The notes under the pieces: generated by a model
What the model saw: the letters and a program-made list of their open reading frames with translations, nothing else
Databases searched by the model: none
What the model was told of the DNA's origin: nothing
Part shown: in pieces, positions 36,267-45,527 of the stretch
Numbering within the stretch: the first letter of the stretch is position 1
How the letters are laid out: each line of letters opens with the position of its first letter
Source: Pseudomonas syringae
GTDB lineage: Bacteria > Pseudomonadota > Gammaproteobacteria > Pseudomonadales > Pseudomonadaceae
Direction: 5' to 3'
Assembly (NCBI RefSeq): GCF_001698815.1
Contig: NZ_LGSI01000074.1
Location: 109,924-173,923 of the forward strand
DNA length: 64,000 bases
Position numbers and translations under genes: made by a program

Positions 36267-37744
36267 CCGAACGCCAGAAAATCAAAGCCGTCAAACAATG
36301 GCCCGCGCTCAGTGCCGCGCGTGGTTTGGGCGTGGGGCTATGTGTTGTGCTCTTGAGTGCCTGCGCGGTCGGCCCGGATTATCACAAGCCCGAAATGGCG
36401 GCTCCGGCACAGTTCAAGGCGGCACAGGGCTGGCGCCAGGCAACGCCGAGTGACTCGCTGGCCCGTGGCGCCTGGTGGGAGTTGTATGGGGACGCGCAGC
36501 TCAACGGGCTGGTGGAAAAACTCAACAGTTCCAACCAGACCGTCGCCCAGTACGAAGCGCAATACCGTCAGGCCAAGGCGTTGGTCCGCAGCTCCCGAGG
36601 CGCGTTCTTTCCGACCCTCGACCTCACCACCAGCAAAAACCGCTCCAGCCAGGGCACCGGCAGCAGCAGCTCGAGCCTGAGCAGTTCCAGCAGCGGCATT
36701 CGCGATACCTACAATGCGCAGCTGGGCGTCAGTTGGGAAGCCGACATCTGGGGCAAGCTGCGTCGCGGGCTGGAAGCCGACACGGCCAGCGCCCAGGCGA
36801 GCCTTGGCGATCTGGCGGCCATGCAGCTGAGCCTGCAATCGGAACTGGTGCAGAACTACCTGCAATTGCGCGTCATCGACGAGCAAAAGCGTTTGCTTGA
36901 GGCCACGGTCGACGCTTATCAGCGTTCTCTGACCTTGACCCAGAACCAATACCGCGCCGGCATTTCCGGACGCGATGCGGTGGCGCAGGCGCAAACCCAG
37001 CTTAAAAGCACACAAGCCGATTTGATCGATCTGATGTGGCAGCGCGCCCAGTTCGAAAACGCCATCGCCGTGCTGATGGGCCAGGCGCCAGCGGACTTCA
37101 ATCTGGCGGCCAGCACGTCGATTCCGGCGCTGCCAGCGATTCCTGTCGGCTTGCCTTCACAGTTGCTTGAGCGGCGACCGGACATCGCCGCTGCCGAGCG
37201 TTCGGTCATGGCCGCGAACGCCAACATCGGCATTGCCAAGGCGGCTTATTATCCAGACCTGACCCTGAGCCTGAGCGGCGGCTACAGCAGCAGCACCTTC
37301 GCCAACTGGATCAGTCTGCCGAATCGCTTCTGGTCAGTTGGTCCGCAGTTGGCCATGACGCTGTTCGACGGCGGGCAACGCTCGGCGGAAGTCGATCGTA
37401 CCGAAGCGGTTTACGATCAGACCGTCGCGCAGTATCGGCAAACGGTACTGAACGGGTTCCAGGAAGTGGAAAACTACCTGGTGCAGCTTAAGGTCTACGA
37501 GGAAGAGGCGGGTGTGCGCGCCGAAGCGTTGGCCGCGGCCCGTGATTCGTTGCGCCTGACCAGCAATCAGTACAAGGCCGGTCTGATCGGTTATCTGGAT
37601 GTGGTCAATGTCCAGACCACTGCGTTGAGCAACGAACGCAGCGTGCTGACCTTGCTGCAAAGTCGCCTGATTGCCAGCGTGCAGTTGATCGCGGCACTGG
37701 GTGGCGGCTGGGAGTCTGAAGGCGGTCTGAAACTGCAAGACTGA
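36263..37744 (+). CDS. opmB: Outer-membrane efflux lipoprotein OpmB (TolC/NodT family)
   Basis: This 493-residue RND outer-membrane channel has a lipoprotein signal with the lipobox LLSACAVGPDY (lipidated Cys near residue 34) and two repeated outer-membrane-efflux domains, each with a strand hairpin and long helices. A Ser-rich stretch (GTGSSSSSLSSSSSG) lies in the first barrel loop. It overlaps muxC by 4 bases and completes the MuxABC-OpmB tripartite system. ATG at 36263 is chosen because it overlaps the muxC stop and starts the signal sequence. Confidence 0.93.
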   Translation: MTERQKIKAVKQWPALSAARGLGVGLCVVLLSACAVGPDYHKPEMAAPAQFKAAQGWRQATPSDSLARGAWWELYGDAQLNGLVEKLNSSNQTVAQYEAQYRQAKALVRSSRGAFFPTLDLTTSKNRSSQGTGSSSSSLSSSSSGIRDTYNAQLGVSWEADIWGKLRRGLEADTASAQASLGDLAAMQLSLQSELVQNYLQLRVIDEQKRLLEATVDAYQRSLTLTQNQYRAGISGRDAVAQAQTQLKSTQADLIDLMWQRAQFENAIAVLMGQAPADFNLAASTSIPALPAIPVGLPSQLLERRPDIAAAERSVMAANANIGIAKAAYYPDLTLSLSGGYSSSTFANWISLPNRFWSVGPQLAMTLFDGGQRSAEVDRTEAVYDQTVAQYRQTVLNGFQEVENYLVQLKVYEEEAGVRAEALAAARDSLRLTSNQYKAGLIGYLDVVNVQTTALSNERSVLTLLQSRLIASVQLIAALGGGWESEGGLKLQD

Positions 37745-37963
37745 CGGGTCACTGGCGTCAAAATTGCTGCGGATGCTGGTGCTTTAGGCCTTGTATTCCG
37801 GGGCTTTGCGGGTTTTTCGGCCAAAGTCAGGTGCATGCGAAATAATTAGTGGCTATACGCCATATTTGCGACGACGGACCGCGACATTTGGCGGAAAATG
37901 CGTAGAATCCCGCGGCTCTGACTGGGCATGGATTAGCTCGTTGTTCTACGCCGCGAGCCGCTC

Positions 37964-40063
37964 ATGTTGATTGGTCAATACACCCCTTCGCTAGTCCTGG
38001 TTTCCATCTTCGTCGCCATCCTGGCGTCCTACACGGCGCTGGATCTTGCCGGGCGCATCGCGACGTCCCAAGGTCGTGCGTTGCTGGCGTGGATCGGTGG
38101 TGGCGCGTTTTCCATGGGTATCGGCATCTGGGCCATGCACTTCATCGGCATGCTGGCCTTCGATCTGCCCATTGATCTGGCGTTCGATTTGCCGATTACC
38201 CTGCTGTCGCTGCTAATCGCGATTGTCTCTTCCGGTTTCGCCCTCTGGCTGGTGAGTCAGCCTGCTTTGCCTCGGCTGTTGTTGGGGCTCGGGGCGTTGT
38301 TCATGGGCGCCGGAATCAGCGCAATGCACTACACCGGCATGGCGGCGCTGCGCATGCAACCGGGTATCAGTTATGACGTGGAAACGGTGCTGATGTCGCT
38401 GCTGGTCGCCGTTGCGGCATCCGCCGTGGCGCTCTGGATGGCATTGCGTTTGCGTCAACAGGTGACTTATGTGCGCTGCGTGCGCTTCGGCGCGGCAGTG
38501 GTGATGGGCGGGGCCATTGTCGGCATGCATTACATCGCCATGGCGGCGGCAGGTTTTGCCGACGGCAGTGTCTGCGGCGCACTGGCCAGGGGAATCCGCG
38601 CGGATGGCCTGGACTCGTTGGTGCTGGTCACAGTCCTGGCGGTGCTCACCATCACGCTGGTGGTGCTGGTTCTGGATGCGCATCTGGAAGCGCGCACGGC
38701 GACGCTGTCGCAGTCGCTGACCGAAGCCAATCGCGAACTGACGCACCTGGCGCTGCACGACACCCTGACAGGATTGCCCAATCGCGTGTTGTTGGCCGAC
38801 AGGATCGAGTTGGCGATGCGCAAAGTAGACGCCAACGGTGGGCACTTTGCGCTGATGTTCATGGATCTCGACGGCTTCAAACCGGTCAACGATGCATTCG
38901 GCCATCATGTGGGCGACCAGTTATTGCGCGAAGTGGGCTTGCGTCTGCGGTCCAATCTCCATCGCCACGACACGCTGGCGCGCATTGGTGGCGATGAGTT
39001 TGTGCTGCTGGTCGAACTGAATGACGTTGAAGACGCGCCGAGGATCGCGGCGCGTCAGGTCAATGTCATCGCTCAGCCGTTCCGGGTCGCGGAGCAGGCC
39101 TTGCAGATCTCGGTAAGCATCGGCATCGGCCTTTATCCGGGAAGTGGCAATACGCAGCAGGAATTGCTGATGAACGCCGATGCCGCCATGTATCACGCCA
39201 AGGCAACGGGTAAAAATGGCTATTCGTTTTTCGACGGCACCATGAATACCAATGCGCGCAATCAGCTTGAGCTGCTCCAGGATCTGCGCACAGGCCTCAA
39301 ACAGAATGATTTTTGCCTGTATTACCAGCCAAAATTCGACGCCATCAGTGGCCTGCCGATTGGTGCCGAAGCCTTGTTGCGCTGGGCGCATCCGCAAAAA
39401 GGCATTCTGTTGCCGGACAAATTCATCGGTCTCGCGGAAAAGACCGGCCTGATCATTCCCATTGGCGAATGGGTGCTGAACGAAGCCTGTCGGCAGATGC
39501 GCGTGTGGTTTGAGATGGGCTACAGCCATTGGCGCGTGGCGGTAAACCTGTCCGCGCTGCAGTTCTGCCATGCCAATCTGGTGGATATCGTTGCTCAGGC
39601 CTTGCACCGTCATCAATTGCCCCCTAACAGCCTGACCCTGGAAATCACTGAAACCACCGCCATGAATGACGCCGACGCCAGCATGACGGTGTTGCAGCAG
39701 CTTTCGGACATGGGCGTCGACTTGTCCATCGACGATTTCGGCACGGGCTACTCAAGCCTGATGTACCTCAAGCGGCTGCCTGCCAACGAGCTTAAAATCG
39801 ACCGGGGTTTCGTCCGGGATCTGGAGCATGACAGCGATGACGCGGCCATCGTCTCGGCCATTGTTGCCCTTGGCCAGGCGCTGAATCTGCGTATCGTGGC
39901 GGAAGGTGTCGAGACCGATCGGCAGCAGAACTTCCTGACCCGACTGGGCTGTGATTCCTTGCAAGGATTTTTGCTGGGACATCCGCTGCCCGCTGCGCAG
40001 TTCATCGCTGATATCCACGCCGCCGAGGCGCGCAAGTTTCAGACGGTCCAGACTGAGAAGTAA
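37964..40063 (+). CDS. MHYT-GGDEF-EAL cyclic-di-GMP protein
   Basis: This 699-residue membrane protein is a candidate for both making and breaking c-di-GMP. The N-terminal MHYT sensor (about 1-245) has seven membrane helices and three motif copies AMHFIGM, AMHYTGM and GMHYIAM, thought to bind a metal and sense a diatomic gas. The GGDEF domain (about 275-425) keeps RIGGDEF at 340-346, so cyclase activity is possible. The EAL domain (about 445-680) keeps the EAL signature at 469-471, and DDFGTGYSS, KIDRGFV and EGVET are intact, so phosphodiesterase activity is likely. It looks like a YkoW/MucR-type protein. The gene stands alone. Confidence 0.93.
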   Translation: MLIGQYTPSLVLVSIFVAILASYTALDLAGRIATSQGRALLAWIGGGAFSMGIGIWAMHFIGMLAFDLPIDLAFDLPITLLSLLIAIVSSGFALWLVSQPALPRLLLGLGALFMGAGISAMHYTGMAALRMQPGISYDVETVLMSLLVAVAASAVALWMALRLRQQVTYVRCVRFGAAVVMGGAIVGMHYIAMAAAGFADGSVCGALARGIRADGLDSLVLVTVLAVLTITLVVLVLDAHLEARTATLSQSLTEANRELTHLALHDTLTGLPNRVLLADRIELAMRKVDANGGHFALMFMDLDGFKPVNDAFGHHVGDQLLREVGLRLRSNLHRHDTLARIGGDEFVLLVELNDVEDAPRIAARQVNVIAQPFRVAEQALQISVSIGIGLYPGSGNTQQELLMNADAAMYHAKATGKNGYSFFDGTMNTNARNQLELLQDLRTGLKQNDFCLYYQPKFDAISGLPIGAEALLRWAHPQKGILLPDKFIGLAEKTGLIIPIGEWVLNEACRQMRVWFEMGYSHWRVAVNLSALQFCHANLVDIVAQALHRHQLPPNSLTLEITETTAMNDADASMTVLQQLSDMGVDLSIDDFGTGYSSLMYLKRLPANELKIDRGFVRDLEHDSDDAAIVSAIVALGQALNLRIVAEGVETDRQQNFLTRLGCDSLQGFLLGHPLPAAQFIADIHAAEARKFQTVQTEK

Positions 40064-40188
40064 GTGCGTTGCTGGTGGTGGCGTTTATCGTTGATCGCTG
40101 GCAGGATCATGGTTTGCCGCGTCCCTGCCGGGTTCGTCGGGGTAGCAGGCACTAACAATCGGTTCCTGGAACACGTCACGAGAAGATA

Positions 40189-40935
40189 ATGGACAAAATT
40201 CTGCTCATCACTGGAGGTTCACGAGGTATCGGTGCCGCCACGGCTTTGCTTGCCGCCGCTCAGGGTTACCGAATCTGCATCAACTATCTGTCCGATCACA
40301 CGGCTGCCGAACGGGTCTGCGGGCAGGTTCGGGAATTGGGCGCGCAGGCAATCACGGTTCAGGCAGATGTCAGCAACGAAGACGAAATCATCCGCCTGTT
40401 CGGTCGTATCGATGCTGATCTGGGGCGCGTCACGCATCTGGTCAACAATGCCGCAACCGTCGCCCATGCGTCCCGCGTCGAAGAGATGTCCGAGTTTCGC
40501 TTGCTGAAAATGATGATGAGTAACGTGGTCGGGCCAATGCTGTGCAGCAAACATGCCTTGCTGCGCATGTCGCCGCGCCATGGCGGCAAAGGCGGCAGCA
40601 TCGTCAATGTTTCATCGGCGGCGTCTCGTCTGGGATCAGCAGGTGAATACGTTGATTACGCCGCGTCCAAGGGCGCACTGGACACCTTCACCATCGGTTT
40701 GTCCAAGGAAGTGGCGGGCGAGGGGATTCGGGTCAATGCCGTTCGGCCGGGTTATATCTTCACCGATTTTCACGCCCTGAGCGGCGATCCGTTTCGGGTC
40801 AGCAAGCTGGAGCCGGGTATCCCCATGGGCCGTGGTGGTGCCGCTGAAGAGGTCGCCGAGGCGATTGTCTGGCTGCTGTCGGAAAAAGCATCCTATGCCA
40901 CTGGAACCTTCATTGATCTGGCGGGTGGACGCTAG
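40189..40935 (+). CDS. Short-chain dehydrogenase/reductase
   Basis: This 248-residue classical SDR oxidoreductase has the cofactor motif TGGSRGIGAATA, the structural NNAAT, catalytic Ser in NVSSAASRLGS, and Tyr/Lys in YVDYAASKGALD. The end (GTFIDLAGGR) is normal. The substrate is unknown. It converges on the MocR-type gene (6-base gap between stops). Confidence 0.92.
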   Translation: MDKILLITGGSRGIGAATALLAAAQGYRICINYLSDHTAAERVCGQVRELGAQAITVQADVSNEDEIIRLFGRIDADLGRVTHLVNNAATVAHASRVEEMSEFRLLKMMMSNVVGPMLCSKHALLRMSPRHGGKGGSIVNVSSAASRLGSAGEYVDYAASKGALDTFTIGLSKEVAGEGIRVNAVRPGYIFTDFHALSGDPFRVSKLEPGIPMGRGGAAEEVAEAIVWLLSEKASYATGTFIDLAGGR

Positions 40936-40941
40936 GCGGAA

Positions 40942-42360
40942 TCAGTTGCCGAGCATCGAACGGATGATCCGGCCCAGAGTTTCCATGGCTTTTTCCGCTG
41001 CATCGTTCCAGGGGCTGCCGTAGTTCAGGCGGATGCAATGAGCAAAGCGTTGGGTCGGCGAAAATATCGGTCCGGGTGCGATGCTGATGCCTTGAGCCAG
41101 CGCCACCTTGAAGACCTGCAGCGAATCTACTGAATCGGGCAGCTCCAGCCAGAGGAAATAACCGCCAACCGGTTGGCTGACCCGGGTTTGCGCCGGGAAA
41201 TAGCGGCCGATGGCCGCGAGCATGGCGCGTTGCTGATCTTCCAGGGCGTAACGCAGCTTGCGCAGGTGACGGTCGTAGCCGCCGTGTTCGAGATAATCGG
41301 CAATGGCCGCCTGCGCTGGCATCGAAGCGCACAGCGATGTCATCAATTTGAGCCTTTCGATTTTTTGCGCATACCGTCCCGCCGCCACCCAGCCGATTCT
41401 GTAGCCGGGGGCGAGGCTCTTGGCGAACGATCCGCAATGCATCACCAACCCGTCGGTATCGAAGGCCTTGGCCGGTTTCGGCGCATGCGGCCCGTAATAA
41501 AGCTCGGCGTACACGTCGTCTTCAATCAACGGCACCTGATGCTCGCGCAGCAGTTCGACCAATTCGCGTTTACGCGCTTCTGGCATCAAGGCGCCGCTGG
41601 GATTCTGGAAACTGGTCATGCACCAGACGGCCTTGACCGGATAGCGTTCCAGGGTTTGCGCCAGAATGCCCAGGTCGATGCCGTCATGGGGGTGCACCGG
41701 AATCTCCACAGCCTTGAGCTTCAAGCGTTCCAGCACTTGCAGGCAGGCGTAGAACGCTGGCGCTTCGATTGCCACCAGATCGCCCGGCTCGGTGACGGCT
41801 TGCAGGCACAGATTCAGCGCTTCCAGCGCGCCGTTGGTGATCAGCAGCTCTTCCATGGGCAGCATCAGGCCGCTAATCATGTAACGAAGGGCTATTTGCC
41901 GACGCAATTGCGGATGGCCCGGCGACATGTCGGTGACGACCATACGTGGGTCCATATCCCGGCTGGCACTGGCTAGGGAGCGGGACAGGCGTTGCAACGG
42001 AAACAGCAGCGGGCTGGGGAAAGCCGAGCCGAACGGCACGGTGTTCGGATCCTTGATGGAGTCCAGTACCGAGAACACCAGTTCGCTGACGTCCACCTCA
42101 GTGGACTCGCTGACCTGCGGCTCCCTGGGCGTCTGCGCCGGCTGCACAAGAACGCTGGGGTTGACGAAATAACCCGAGCGCGGCCGGGCGCGAATCAGGC
42201 CACGGCGCTCCAGCAGGTAATAGGCCTGGAACACCGTCGAGGGGCTGATGCCATGGGCCTGGCTGGCATAACGTACCGATGGCACCCGTTCACCGGGCGC
42301 GAGGACGCCGCTGCGAATCAACTCGGCAATATCGTCGGCGTACTTCTCGTAGCGCTTCAT
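40942..42360 (-). CDS. MocR-type regulator (GntR helix-turn-helix with PLP aminotransferase fold)
   Basis: This 472-residue protein has a GntR winged helix (about 1-70: YEKYADDIAELIRSGVLAPG, then GISPSTVFQAYYLLERRGLI) and a type-I aminotransferase domain. The PLP-binding lysine is in HCGSFAKSLAPGYRIGW, with the Asp in EDDVYAELYY. MocR proteins use a PLP-bound ligand to regulate amino-acid, vitamin B6 or GABA-related genes. ATG at 42360 starts the conserved MKRYEKYAD; the frame opens 33 bases further upstream. It follows ccoG on the same strand (44-base gap) and may be co-transcribed, but no functional link is obvious. Confidence 0.9.
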   Translation of the reverse strand: MKRYEKYADDIAELIRSGVLAPGERVPSVRYASQAHGISPSTVFQAYYLLERRGLIRARPRSGYFVNPSVLVQPAQTPREPQVSESTEVDVSELVFSVLDSIKDPNTVPFGSAFPSPLLFPLQRLSRSLASASRDMDPRMVVTDMSPGHPQLRRQIALRYMISGLMLPMEELLITNGALEALNLCLQAVTEPGDLVAIEAPAFYACLQVLERLKLKAVEIPVHPHDGIDLGILAQTLERYPVKAVWCMTSFQNPSGALMPEARKRELVELLREHQVPLIEDDVYAELYYGPHAPKPAKAFDTDGLVMHCGSFAKSLAPGYRIGWVAAGRYAQKIERLKLMTSLCASMPAQAAIADYLEHGGYDRHLRKLRYALEDQQRAMLAAIGRYFPAQTRVSQPVGGYFLWLELPDSVDSLQVFKVALAQGISIAPGPIFSPTQRFAHCIRLNYGSPWNDAAEKAMETLGRIIRSMLGN

Positions 42361-42404
42361 GGTGTCTCGCGGGCTGGATGGCGTGCAAAGCATACGCTAC
42401 TCGA

Positions 42405-43811
42405 TCAACGGTTCAGAGGTGCAACAAAGCGACTGGCCGCCAGGCCGCGGATTTCAGGCTGATCCTGATCGACCACCTCGAAGGCAATGGTCTGGGAACT
42501 GCTGCTGGGTCGTTCAGCCAGCATGGCTACAGACACCGGCAAGTCGATGATTTCCCCGGCGGCCAGGCGCAGGTCGGTCTTGCCATGCAATTCGAAGCCC
42601 GGGCTGTCAGCGAGGGCCAGTCGGTAATGCTGTGTTTGCTGGGTCTTGTTGATGATTTTCAGGCTGTAGATATTCTCGATCTGGCCCTGGCTGTTTTCCC
42701 GAAACAGGCCGCGATCCTTGCTGACGTCCAGGGACACCATGGGCCGTTCAATGAGCGCCATGGCCAGGGCGCCGATCATCAGCAGCAAGACCGCGCAATA
42801 ACCCAGCAGACGCGGGCGCAACAGCTGAGTGGTGCCACCTTGCAGCACCCGTTCGGAGGCGTAACGCACCAGGCCGCGTTCGTAGCCCATTTTGTCCATG
42901 ATCGAATCGCAGGCGTCGATACACGCTGCGCAGCCGATGCACTCCATTTGCAGGCCGTCGCGGATGTCGATGCCAGTAGGGCAGACTTGAACGCAGACCT
43001 GGCAGTCGATGCAGTCGCCCAGACCTAATGCCGCCGGATCGGCTTCGCGCTTGCGCGGTCCACGGTGCTCGCCGCGCGCCGCATCATAGGCAACGGTCAA
43101 CGTGTCCTGGTCAAACATCACGCTCTGGAAGCGCGCATACGGGCACATATGCAGACAAACCGCTTCACGCAGCCAGCCGGCATTGATATAGGTGGCCGCC
43201 GTAAAGAACACCACCCAGAACAGGCTGACGCCGCCCATTTCCAGGGTCAGCAACTCTTCGGCCAGCGGGCGGATGGGCGTGAAGTAGCCAACGAAGGTCA
43301 GCCCGGTCAGCACGCTGATCACCAGCCATAACGTGTGTTTGGCCGAGCGGCGCAGCAGCTTGTCGACGCTCCAGGGCGCGGCCTCAAGCTTGATCCGCTG
43401 GTGACGTTCGCCTTCGGTCAGCTTTTCGCACCACATGAAGATCCACGTCCAGGAACTCTGCGGACAGGTGTAACCACACCAGACCCGTCCTGCAAACACG
43501 GTGATAGCAAACAGGCCGAATGCACAGATGATCAGCAGCGCCGACAGCAGGATGAAATCCTGCGGCCAGAAGGTGGCGCCGAAGATATGAAACTTGCTCT
43601 CGGCCAGATCCCACAATACCGCCTGGCGATTGCCCCATTGCAGCCAGGCCGTGCCGAAGAACAGCAGGAAAAGCAGGCCCGTGCCAGTCAAGCGCAGGGA
43701 GCGGAACAGGCCGGTAAAGCTGCGGGTGTGGATCAGGCTGCTGGATGGCCGGGATCTGGAACGAATCGGTTGGCCAGGCTCAATGCTCTGTACGGGGATT
43801 CTCTCGCTCAT
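42405..43811 (-). CDS. ccoG: Cytochrome cbb3 oxidase accessory protein CcoG
   Basis: This 468-residue FixG/RdxA-type membrane ferredoxin reduces copper for cbb3 oxidase assembly. Several membrane helices are present. Fe-S motifs are CIDCQVCVQVCPTGID and CIGCAACIDACD (about 265-305), and further cysteines lie in VWCGYTCPQSSW and CLHMCPYARF. The C-terminal immunoglobulin-like FixG domain fills about 345-468. ccoG often sits by ccoNOPQ; those genes are not in this window. A near-match to an ANR box lies 146 bases upstream. Confidence 0.95.
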   Translation of the reverse strand: MSERIPVQSIEPGQPIRSRSRPSSSLIHTRSFTGLFRSLRLTGTGLLFLLFFGTAWLQWGNRQAVLWDLAESKFHIFGATFWPQDFILLSALLIICAFGLFAITVFAGRVWCGYTCPQSSWTWIFMWCEKLTEGERHQRIKLEAAPWSVDKLLRRSAKHTLWLVISVLTGLTFVGYFTPIRPLAEELLTLEMGGVSLFWVVFFTAATYINAGWLREAVCLHMCPYARFQSVMFDQDTLTVAYDAARGEHRGPRKREADPAALGLGDCIDCQVCVQVCPTGIDIRDGLQMECIGCAACIDACDSIMDKMGYERGLVRYASERVLQGGTTQLLRPRLLGYCAVLLLMIGALAMALIERPMVSLDVSKDRGLFRENSQGQIENIYSLKIINKTQQTQHYRLALADSPGFELHGKTDLRLAAGEIIDLPVSVAMLAERPSSSSQTIAFEVVDQDQPEIRGLAASRFVAPLNR

Positions 43812-43956
43812 GGCTAGTGCTCATCTACCGCTAATCAGGTGACGAGACTATGCGCGCCGGTCTGTAACCAAAACAGATTCAGCCTGACGATAAAAAACCG
43901 TATCAGATGGGTTTTTGAGCAATGTTTGCGGTATTGGAAGTAAAGCGACAGTCAGC

Positions 43957-43970
43957 GTGATCTGAGTCAA
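43957..43970 (-). promoter_or_regulatory. Possible ANR/FNR box upstream of ccoG
   Basis: On the minus strand TTGAC-TCAG-ATCAC matches TTGAY-N4-RTCAA at 9 of 10 defined positions. cbb3-related genes of Pseudomonas are commonly ANR-controlled. The distance to the ccoG ATG is 146 bases, and no clear -10 was identified. Confidence 0.45.
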
Positions 43971-43996
43971 ATCGCCGACTGCCAAGCTGTGCTGGA

Positions 43997-44245
43997 TCAA
44001 ATGACTGTCGTTGGACTTTCAGTGTCGCGATCCACCGTGTGGTGGCGCAGGTCCTTGGCCTTGTAGATGGTCAAAGCGTCAGCTTCCGCCTCGGTAATCG
44101 GCACTTTAATCCCATCGATCTCGGCTTCGGACATATGTGTCGCGTCATTGGTGGTGATCGCAATGTCGACCACCCGGCTGCTGCGCCGAACGCCGTCGAT
44201 TTCTGCGGAACAGTGTTCGTTAGTGCTATCGAATTCCAGTGGCAT
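43997..44245 (-). CDS. Small Pseudomonas protein, probably DUF3203
   Basis: This 82-residue acidic protein without signal or membrane segment starts MPLEFDSTNEHCSAEIDGV and contains ITEAEADALTIYKAKDLR. It resembles the Pseudomonas-restricted DUF3203 family as I recall it; that assignment is tentative. ATG at 44245 is well supported by AAGGAG 8 bases ahead. No function is known. Confidence 0.75.
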   Translation of the reverse strand: MPLEFDSTNEHCSAEIDGVRRSSRVVDIAITTNDATHMSEAEIDGIKVPITEAEADALTIYKAKDLRHHTVDRDTESPTTVI

Positions 44246-44447
44246 GGTGAACTCCTTTGAAATGAGGCCTACTAGATTTACGACCACTTGCCGAGGGCAA
44301 CGTTCTGAGCGTTGTGCCAGCACTCCGGGCTCAGGTCGGTGTCTATTGGCATGCGATTCGAATATTGAGCTCGCGGCCGTTTCTCTGACACCGCGCCGCT
44401 CCTACAGGGCTGCGGTGTCATGTTCACTACTAAATGCAGGAGCTCCA

Positions 44448-44981
44448 ATGGATCACCCGTGGTGGCACGAAGTCGGCGTCACGTTGCAACAGGAATTCTC
44501 TGATATCACCGATGCGTCACAGCTGACCCGTGTCACGGTCAGGTTGTTGGTTGCAGCGTTGCTGGGCGGGATTCTCGGTTTTGAACGTGAGCAGAAGGGC
44601 AAAGCGGCCGGGGTTCGTACCCATATGCTGGTGGCGATGGGGGCGGCGTTGTTTGTCCTGGCGCCGCGACTGGCGGGCGCTGACGATGCCGCGTTGAGCC
44701 GAGTGATTCAAGGCATCGTCGCCGGTATCGGATTTCTTGGCGCGGGGACAATCCTCAAGGGACGGGAGCAGAGCACCGGTCAGGTCAAAGGCCTGACGAC
44801 CGCCGCTGGACTGTGGATGACCGCCGCGATTGGCATCGCGGCGGGGATGGGGCGTGAGGCGACTGCGGTGCTGAGTACTTTGTTGGCCCTAGGCATCCTC
44901 AGCCTGATGCCAAGGATTGTCGCCAGGCTGGACCCGCCCGAGAAAAATCGCGACAAGGACGATGGTTCGGAAAAACCCTGA
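44448..44981 (+). CDS. MgtC/SapB-family membrane protein
   Basis: This 177-residue protein with an N-terminal MgtC/SapB domain has GGILGFEREQKGKAAGVRTH, IQGIVAGIGFLGAGTILKG and LTTAAGLWMTAAIGIAAG, forming four to five membrane helices. It ends in a short charged tail. The larger MgtC virulence protein has an extra C-terminal ACT-like domain that is absent here, so this is the short SapB-like form linked to magnesium or acid stress by family only. AGGAG lies just ahead of ATG 44448. Confidence 0.9.
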   Translation: MDHPWWHEVGVTLQQEFSDITDASQLTRVTVRLLVAALLGGILGFEREQKGKAAGVRTHMLVAMGAALFVLAPRLAGADDAALSRVIQGIVAGIGFLGAGTILKGREQSTGQVKGLTTAAGLWMTAAIGIAAGMGREATAVLSTLLALGILSLMPRIVARLDPPEKNRDKDDGSEKP

Positions 44982-45005
44982 CTGCCGCTTTGAACATCCT
45001 GCAGC

Positions 45006-45182
45006 TTATTCGGGGAAATCTTCGCCCAGAATCGCTGGCGGCTCTTCTGCTGGCGGATCGCCCACGGGCGTCGGGATCACTGGCGGCATGGTGGGCGGCG
45101 GATCTTCATCAGGCTTGGGTACCGGCAATGCAGGATCATCAATCATCGGATCGGGCGTTTCTGGCGGGATCGGAATGCTCAT
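45006..45182 (-). CDS. Proline-rich small protein
   Basis: This 58-residue protein is about one-third proline and rich in acidic residues: it starts MSIPIPPETPDPMIDD, and repeats of the PVIPTPVGDPPAEEPPA kind run to the end. GGAAGGTGA stands directly ahead of the ATG, so it looks truly translated. Similar short proline-rich proteins are common in Pseudomonas and have no known role. It converges on the MgtC-like gene and is divergent from glgE. Confidence 0.7.
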   Translation of the reverse strand: MSIPIPPETPDPMIDDPALPVPKPDEDPPPTMPPVIPTPVGDPPAEEPPAILGEDFPE

Positions 45183-45527
45183 TGGCTTCACCTTCCTGTG
45201 GAATGCGCTGTGGAGTATGGCGTACAAGACCGGCCCAGCAGGGGGTCTTGTCAGGCTCGAAGGTTTGGACAACGTGCTGTTGCCGATGACTCCGCGTTCG
45301 TCTCCAGTTGTGTCTACGCTGACAAGCGCCAGTGCTCGGTCCGCTTGAAAGCTCTTTGAACTTTTAACCTGCCACACCGCTCGGAAACTAGGCGACCGGA
45401 TCACACGAGTCAGTATGAATTGCTCCGGTTGCCAAATTTTTGTCCAGCTGCCTGTTTCGGGCTGTCCGCAACCTTTATTGCATGGATTTGCACAGGAGCG
45501 TCCCTGGGGCGTGAGGAGTGATGCTCG
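45183..45527. other. 345-base divergent control region ahead of glgE
   Basis: No gene is evident. The stretch holds the start region of the small proline-rich gene on the minus strand, the AlgU-like promoter at 45358-45385 on the plus strand, and a predicted untranslated leader of about 135 bases before glgE. A ribosome site GTGAGGAG precedes the glgE ATG. Confidence 0.6.
45358..45385 (+). promoter_or_regulatory. AlgU (sigma-22, RpoE-like) promoter candidate for glgE-treS-glgB
   Basis: GAACTT at 45358-45363 and TCGGA at 45381-45385 are separated by 17 bases. The AlgU consensus is GAACTT-N16/17-TCtgA. Only one base of the -10 differs. It points at glgE, with a predicted start near 45392. AlgU controls envelope and osmotic stress genes, which fits an alpha-glucan/trehalose operon. 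Confidence 0.6.
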
